Origin: Zea mays
Taxonomy: Eukaryota > Streptophyta > Magnoliopsida > Poales > Poaceae
Direction: 5' to 3'
DNA length: 64,000 bases
Assembly (NCBI RefSeq): GCF_902167145.1
Contig: NC_050104.1
Coordinates: 105,535,849 to 105,599,848, forward strand
Both the position numbers and the translations under genes were made by a program. How positions within the stretch are numbered: position 1 is the first letter of the stretch; each line of letters begins with the position of its first letter. Below the pieces are notes generated by a model that was not told where the DNA came from, ran no database searches, and worked only from the letters and a program-made list of their open reading frames with translations. Positions 58,636-64,000 of the stretch are shown piece by piece.

Positions 58636-60834
58636 AATCCTCAAGAAGACATCATATGAACTCCTAACCGGTAAAAAGCCTAATGTTTCATATTTTAAGT
58701 CTTTGGTAGCAAATGTTTTATTCTTGTTAAAAGAGGTAGAAAAACTAAATTTGCTCCTAAGGCTGTAGAAGGCTTTTTACTTGGTTATGACTCAAACACA
58801 AGGGCATATAGAGTCTTTAACAAGTCCACTGGACTAGTTGAAGTTTCTTGTGACATTGTGTTTGATGAGACTAATGGCTCTCAAGTAGAGCAAGTTGATC
58901 TTGATGAGCTAGATGATGAAGAGGCTCCATGCGTCGCACTAAGGAACATGTCCATTGGGGAGGTGTGTCCTAAGGAATCCGAAGAGCCTCCACAAGCACA
59001 AGATCAACGTTCATCTTCCATGCAAGCATCTCCACCAACCCAAGATGAGGATCAATCTCAAGATGATGAAAATAAAGATCAAGAAGAGCCACCTCAAGAG
59101 GAGGACAATGATCAACGAGGAAATGCCAATGATCAAGACAAGGAAGATGATCAGGGTCCAAGTCCGCCACACCCAAGAGTCCACCAAGCGATACAACGAG
59201 ATCACCCCGTGAACTCCATTCTCGGTGACATTCATAAGGGGGTAACCAATCGATCTCGTGTCGCTCATTTTTGTGAACATTACTCTTTTGTGTCTTCTAT
59301 TGAGCCATACAGGATGGAAGACGCATTAAGAGATTCGGATTGGGTGTTGGCAATGCAAGAGGAACTCAACAACTTCACGAGGAATGAGGTATGGCATCTT
59401 GTTCCACGTCCCAACCAAAATGTTATAGGAACCAAGTGGGTCTTCCGCAACAAGCAAGATGAGCATGGTGTGGTGACAAGGAACAAAGCCCGACTTGTAG
59501 CCAAGGGATATTCACAAGTCGAAGGTTTGGATTTCGGTGAAACCTATGCACCCGTAGCTAGGCTTGAGTCAATTCGTATATTACTTGCCTATGCTACTTA
59601 CCATGGCTTTAAGCTCTATCAAATGGACGTGAAAAGTGCCTTCCTCAATTAACCAATCAAGGAAGAGGTCTATGTTGAGCAACCTCCCGGCTTTGAAGAT
59701 AGTGAGTACCCTAACCATGTGTATAAACTCTCTAAGGCGCTTTATGGGCTCAAGCAAGCCCCAAGAGCATGGTATGAATGCCTAAGAGATTTCTTTATCA
59801 CTAATGGCTTCAAAGTTGGTAAAGTCGATCCTACTCTCTTTACCAAAACTATTGCAAATGATTTGTTTGTATGCCAAATTTATGTTGATGATATCATATT
59901 TGGGTCTACTAACAAATCTACTTGTGAAGAGTTTAGTAGGATTATGATTCAAAAATTCAAGATGTCTATGATGACGGAGTTGAAGTATTTCTTAGGATTT
60001 CAAGTGAAGCAACTCCAAGAGGGCACCTTCATCAGCCAAACTAAGTACATTCAAGACATACTCACCAAGTTTGGAACGAAGGATGCCAAGCCCATCAAGA
60101 CACCCATGGGAACTAATGGGCATCTCGACCTCGACATGGGAGGTAAATCCATAGACCAAAAGGTATATCGGTCGATGATAGGATCTTTACTCTATTTATG
60201 TGCATCTCGACCGGATATTATGCTTTCCGTATGCATGTGTGCAAGATTTCAAGTCGATCCGAAGGAAGTTCACCTTAGGGCCGTGAAGACAATCTTGAGA
60301 TATTTAGTTCATACACCTAAGTTTGGTCTTTGGTACCCTAAGGGATCCACTTTTGATTTAATAGGATATTCAGATGTTGATTGGGTAGGGTGTAAAATTG
60401 ATAGAAAGAGCACATCAGGGACTTGTCAGTTCTTGGGAAGATCCCTGGTGTCTTGGGCTTCAAAGAAACAAAATTCAGTAGCTCTTTCTACCGCCGAAGC
60501 CGAGTACATTGACGCAGGCCATTGTTGCGCGCAATTGCTTTGGATGAGGCAAACCCTTAGGGACTATGGCTACAAATTAACCAAAGTCCCTCTCCTATGT
60601 GATAATGAGAGTGCATTCTGCATGGCGGATAATCCCGTTGAGCACAGCCGCACTAAGCACATAGCCATTCGGTATCACTTTTTGAGAGATCACCAACAAA
60701 GGGGGGATATCGAGATTGCTTATGTTAGCACCAAAGAACAATTAGCCGATATCTTTACCAAACCACTAGATGAAAAAACCTTTACCAGACTTAGGAATGA
60801 GCTAAACATTCTTGATTCTAGGAATTTTGATTGA
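58636..60834 (+). pseudogene. Copia pol fragment: integrase tail, reverse transcriptase, RNase H
   Basis: It begins in the integrase C-terminal region ([20 protein letters not shown] at 58645 on), with small shifts. From 58858 it reads an acidic linker and [28 protein letters not shown], a TAA at 59650-59652, then SKALYGLKQAPRAWY and the catalytic YVDDIIFGS. RNase H follows, with GYSDVDWVGC, STAEAEYIDAG and LCDNESAFCMA, ending at the TGA 60832-60834. RT and RNase H are otherwise well preserved, but gag-PR-IN sequence is missing upstream. Confidence 0.9.
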
Positions 60835-61172
60835 TTCTTTGCACACATAGCTCATCTATGTACCTTTGATCATATCTCTTTCATGTGCTATGACTAATGT
60901 GTTTCCAAGAGTATTACATGCTAAGTCATAGATTGAAAGGGAAATAGAGTCTTCGGCGACAACAAGGCTTCCACTCCACTCTACCGGTATTATTTACCCT
61001 TCGCCGTCACTCCGCATCGCTCTCCACTTTGGTATAATCTTCACTCATATTTATTTGTATCATTGGGGAGAAAGTAAAAAGGGCTCTAAAGACTCCGTTT
61101 TTTGCGATTAATGCCAAAGGGGGAGAGAGTATTAGCCCAAAGCAAAAGGACCGCACCACCATGCCAATTTCA
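60835..61172 (+). other. 3' internal stub of the copia element
   Basis: Non-coding. It contains GATTGAAAGGGAAATAGAG near 60932, which mimics the LTR start, and GGGGGAGAG near 61119. It is cut at ATTTCA where the inverted copy at 58351 continues. No LTR follows. Confidence 0.8.
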
Positions 61173-62233
61173 CTTGTCCTGAAGCTTGACAACATCAAAC
61201 TCTTCTTTACAAATTTTGAGATCACGTCTTAGTTTTGCAGCAGCGTCCACTTCACCATACCAATCAGTGAACTCCCTGCCCCCTCCAGCCCTTGGCAATC
61301 CCAAAATAAGACGAACCGTCTCTTTTGTTATCTTCAGTTCCTTGCCAGCCCCTGGGCGTATTGTCATGTCATCTGGATCCAACTTATCCATCAACCACCT
61401 TATGAGAGATCTGCTCTCTAAGGCATCAGTACACAAATCAAATATACAGGAAAATCCCAACCTAGCAACAGCATCCCGCTGTCGATCGCTCATAATCCAA
61501 GTTGAGACAATGACATCATAAGGAATGCAACGGATATTCAATTTCTGAAAGCATAAATGAATATGCATTAATACACAATGTATATATATTGTTATAACTA
61601 AAGATACTATATATACATACAAGTGATATTTATTAGATGATTGGAAATAACTAAAGTCTAAAACACTAACAAAATAAACAGCATACCAAAAATAATAATA
61701 TATAAAAATGTAACATGGGGGTAATACAACGTTGATTGTGCACCAAAATTAACACATAAATAACCAGAAATATATATATAGTACCTGGGATTTTCTAGGT
61801 GTCCTCTGTTTAGGAGAGCTTGTTTTTGTAATGATATTTGACTTGACATCTATATCAAACTTTGATCTGCTTGTCACAATCGGAACTTGTGGGGAAGGGA
61901 CTTTTATCTTCTTTGCACGGTTTTTTTCTGAAGGGGAAGGTGCAGCTGATCTAAATTGGCGCTTCAAAGTTGGAGCATCCATGAAATCATCATCGGACAA
62001 TGTGGATGGAGTTGAAGGAGGATTTTTTTAACACGACAAGCTAGTGCCTTTCGACGGACACGATGAACTGGTGCTGGTTGTGGATCAGTCTGCTGCTGGA
62101 TATGTGGATTATCAGCATGATGTGCTGAGCTGCTAGATCGAGTTCGTCTTGAAATGTCAACGGAAAAAACCTCCTGATTTGACTCAATCGTTAATCTTTT
62201 TGCATTAGTTGTAGGGCGATCAACAGATCTCAT

Positions 62234-63497
62234 GGTTAAACACTAAATATATCTGTTGAAAAAAATATTGCTTTTAAATAGAATGATTTAGGAATGAATA
62301 TATGCTAAAAAATCGAATGTTGTCTATAACTATCTACAATGCATACTACATAATACTAAATGGAGTTACATAACTTAAACTACCTTTTCCATTTATATGA
62401 CAACATTTAATGAACCATGGTTATATACAAACATAAAGATTAATTTAATATTTCATATAATTGTAACTGGTGCATGATAAAATAAGTGCCTATTTTGCAT
62501 TAACTAACTATACAACATATTTTAATAACTGGTTCATAATAATATACACATTTAGCTGATATGCAAACATGAATATTTAAACAACTATTGCATAAATAAT
62601 AGTATCTGTATGTATTTATATATAATACAACAGGTGTGTAAACTAATGATTCAAGTAGATAGAACAATAAAATTATGCATAATATCTTGACCAATGTTCA
62701 TAAACATCTATACAAATGTGCATAAACAGTATTGACGATGTGCATATATATCAATACCAATAAGCATATACGTGTTACTAATATTGTGTAAAAATTACTC
62801 TCTACAAACTCATGAATAAATACCTGAACCGGAGCCTTTGCCTAGGTCTTTGAATGCTGAGCGATACAGCGGATCTATAAGAAATGCAGATGCTCTAAAA
62901 TCAGAGCTCCTGAACCAAAGAGAGATGCAATGAGCGATGCAAATGAGCCGATTAGAGAAATGTATAATCGGATACAAATCACACACAACTAAAAACTAAG
63001 GGAAACAATCAAACCGACTTCAAATCGACAAAAAAGCTTCAAGAATCGACGGAAACCTCGATGTATTTTAAGTTGGATGGATTACCTAGAACTTCTTGGG
63101 AAAGAAATGGATGTTCAATCGGGCTCCAATGTTCGGAGATTGAAGGAGCGCAGCTGGATTGGAGCGGCGGAAATCGACTGGCAAGTCGCCTCGGCCGCAA
63201 GGGTTACGGGGTTTCCAGGGGAAGTCGCCTTGGCCGCAGGGGTTACGGGGTTTCCTTCCTATTCGGCGGATGCAGAAGCTGTAATCTCGGACTCGCACAG
63301 GTTTCTCTCTGTTGATTGCGTGAAGACGGTTTTGGAAACCGGGAAATGGGGGAGATGTGGGCTGGGCTGACGGAGACACAGGGATAACAGCACCGTGACA
63401 GTGTAATTGCTGACTAGGTCTGGTTCAACCAAATGTGCATATTGACTAGCCTGGGCTTCCTCTATTATTGGAAGCCCAGGGCTCTTAATATATAAAC
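62234..63497. other. Right subterminal region of E3 with upstream region of the ULP1-like gene
   Basis: AT-rich to about 63050, then a GC-richer block (63060-63370) with repeated GGGTTACGGGGTTTCC and CGCCT(C/T)GGCCGCA, then the right TIR. No convincing ORF. The GC-richer block may be the 5' untranslated/promoter part of the minus-strand gene. Confidence 0.4.
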
Positions 63498-64000
63498 TAT
63501 ATATATATTAAAGTCTCAATATCGGTATTGCTTAATGGGTTTATATTTTAATTCCATCACTACACAGGAAAATGTGCAACATCACTTAGTACTTCACTAG
63601 GTGAGTGCCCGTGCGTTGCAATGGAACACAAACTATTCGTTAAAATGTTAGCCCACAATGATTACAGTAAGAAAAACAACACATAATTTATAATCAACAT
63701 CGTAGTCCTCTGCAGAGACAATGTTTGAGAGAGCTCATGCTAACAAGACAAAAAATCTGAAAGATAATTATTTATACGCAGATGTTCTTCTAATAGTATT
63801 TCACATGCCCTATGTAATGAAAACCATCAATTGTCACTATTTCAGCATTCCTTGTGATTTAATCTTCTCCCATACATCTAGCAAACCTTGTATGCATAGA
63901 TGAAAAGCAAAGGAGACAAAATTGGCAGAGATATATACTTGTAGTTCTATTGTAATTTCTCAAACAAATGGCACAAGCGAGTACATGAAAGTCGCCTAGA
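63498..64000. other. Flank to the right of E3
   Basis: AT-rich sequence with GTGCCCGTGCGTTGCAATGG near 63605, a phrase common in grass repeats. No gene, TIR or LTR edge can be identified here. Confidence 0.35.

Larger units (their letters stand above)
55421..61172 (+). mobile_element. Rearranged copia element (Opie/Ji/Ruda-like), 5-bp target duplication, internal inversion, no direct 3' LTR
   Basis: The 5' end TGAAAGGGAAATAGGG follows CTTGT (55416-55420). The right end ATGCCAATTTCA is followed by CTTGT (61173-61177). Removing the element restores the ULP1-gene frame exactly, which proves the borders. Order: 5' LTR, primer site, start of gag, an inverted segment (about 57166-58635) made of LTR plus the element's own 3' internal region, integrase tail, RT, RNase H, and a 3' internal stub. 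The right border lies in internal sequence, since the inverted copy continues past this point to a polypurine tract and LTR. The element therefore integrated in an already rearranged form. Confidence 0.88.
48133..62233 (-). pseudogene. Many-exon gene with plant-mobile-domain-like region and C-terminal ULP1 protease domain
   Basis: It starts at ATG 62233 (MRSVDRPTTNAKRLT). After one frameshift near 62030 exon 1 continues to a GT near 61785. Exon 2 (about 61544-55163, split by copia) reads WIMSDRQRDAVARLGF and ETVRLILGLPRAGGG, then rejoins across the insertion as KLQDK / IVLGNDDELSIRCFFL, resembling the plant mobile (PMD) fold. Further exons lie at about 55074-54917, 54830-54515, 50180-50047 and several short ones to 48875. 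The ULP1-type catalytic part is at 48738-48366: RRSHWTLYAINF (His), RIDILDSNPYG (Asp), GSNYCGFLSQ (Cys; the usual acidic residue before Cys is lost). The last exon ends at the TAG 48133-48135. A TGA near 49170 breaks one exon. ULP1 enzymes cleave SUMO-type conjugates; function here is not known. Confidence 0.78.
43238..63497. mobile_element. Element E3: large MULE-like element encoding a FAR1-type transposase and a ULP1-like gene
   Basis: The left TIR GGGAGCCCTGGGCTTC (about 43251) matches inverted GGAAGCCCAGGGCTC (about 63471). Flanks are TA-rich (TATATATAG / TATATATAT), fitting a 9-bp MULE duplication. It is 20.3 kb in total, about 10.5 kb without the two nested insertions. It holds a plus-strand transposase pseudogene and a convergent minus-strand gene with a ULP1 protease domain. 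MULEs carrying ULP1-like genes (Kaonashi) and FAR1-like transposases (Jittery) are known; this pairing looks like the autonomous relative of E1 and E2. Exact ends are uncertain by several bases. Confidence 0.75.

Noticed and set aside
60934..61172. A short 239-bp 3' LTR of the copia element
   Set aside because: It begins TGAAAGGGAAATAG and ends in CA like an LTR, but its interior does not match the 5' LTR. The inverted copy shows it is internal sequence upstream of the true polypurine tract.
63721..63903. 60-codon ORF near the right edge
   Set aside because: Short, AT-rich, without motif or neighbouring gene structure.

Overview
This window is grass genomic DNA, most likely maize or a close Zea relative. 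The evidence is a Huck-type Tat-lineage gypsy element, a copia LTR of the Opie/Ji/Ruda type with repeated CCGGACTGTCCGGTG-like motifs, a Cassandra TRIM carrying 5S rRNA-derived sequence, and several levels of nested LTR elements. I found no ordinary host gene. Every credible coding region belongs to a transposable element. Family names come from memory of typical sequences, not from a database search.

Layout. 1-3351 is the 3' part of a large gypsy-type LTR inserted into a copia element. That copia element runs to about 19.8 kb: gag pieces at 3352-3610 and 14923-15411, protease/integrase/reverse transcriptase/RNase H at 15697-19220, and a 3' LTR from 19527. Its gag is split by a complete minus-strand Tat-lineage gypsy element (3611-14917, target duplication AGCGC). 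That element has a degraded gag-pol polyprotein and, on the opposite strand, an intact-looking five-exon gene (4348-7981). 20399-22680 is a truncated minus-strand copia relic (gag plus 5' LTR). 22805-23562 is a complete Cassandra TRIM with a 5-bp duplication.

23626-63497 is a head-to-tail array of three elements (E1, E2, E3) that share a terminal inverted repeat with the core GAGCCCTGGGCTTCC. They abut at TA-rich sites. E1 (23626-40886) is about 2.5 kb plus a full Huck-like gypsy element (25525-40249, duplication CAACA). E2 (40935-43227) is non-coding and carries a hierarchical tandem repeat. E3 (43238-63497) is the likely autonomous relative. It has a degenerate FAR1/MuDR-type transposase gene on the plus strand (43793-47414) and a convergent many-exon gene on the minus strand (62233-48133). 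The second gene combines a plant-mobile-domain-like region with a C-terminal ULP1-type cysteine protease domain. It is interrupted by a 4-kb solo LTR (50296-54309, duplication AATAT) and by a rearranged copia element (55421-61172, duplication CTTGT).

How the parts relate. Both gypsy elements share one plan: LTR, gag, protease, reverse transcriptase, two RNase H-like regions, integrase, a convergent antisense gene with a PF04195-like N-terminus and a coiled coil, then LTR. In both, nearly all premature stops in gag-pol read as C-to-T changes (CAG to TAG, CGA to TGA), as expected for long-methylated silenced copies. The most interesting items are the intact antisense gene in a young but pol-dead element, the transposase-plus-ULP1 element with two non-coding relatives beside it, and the copia insertion whose right end lies in internal sequence and whose 3' LTR sequence sits inverted inside it.
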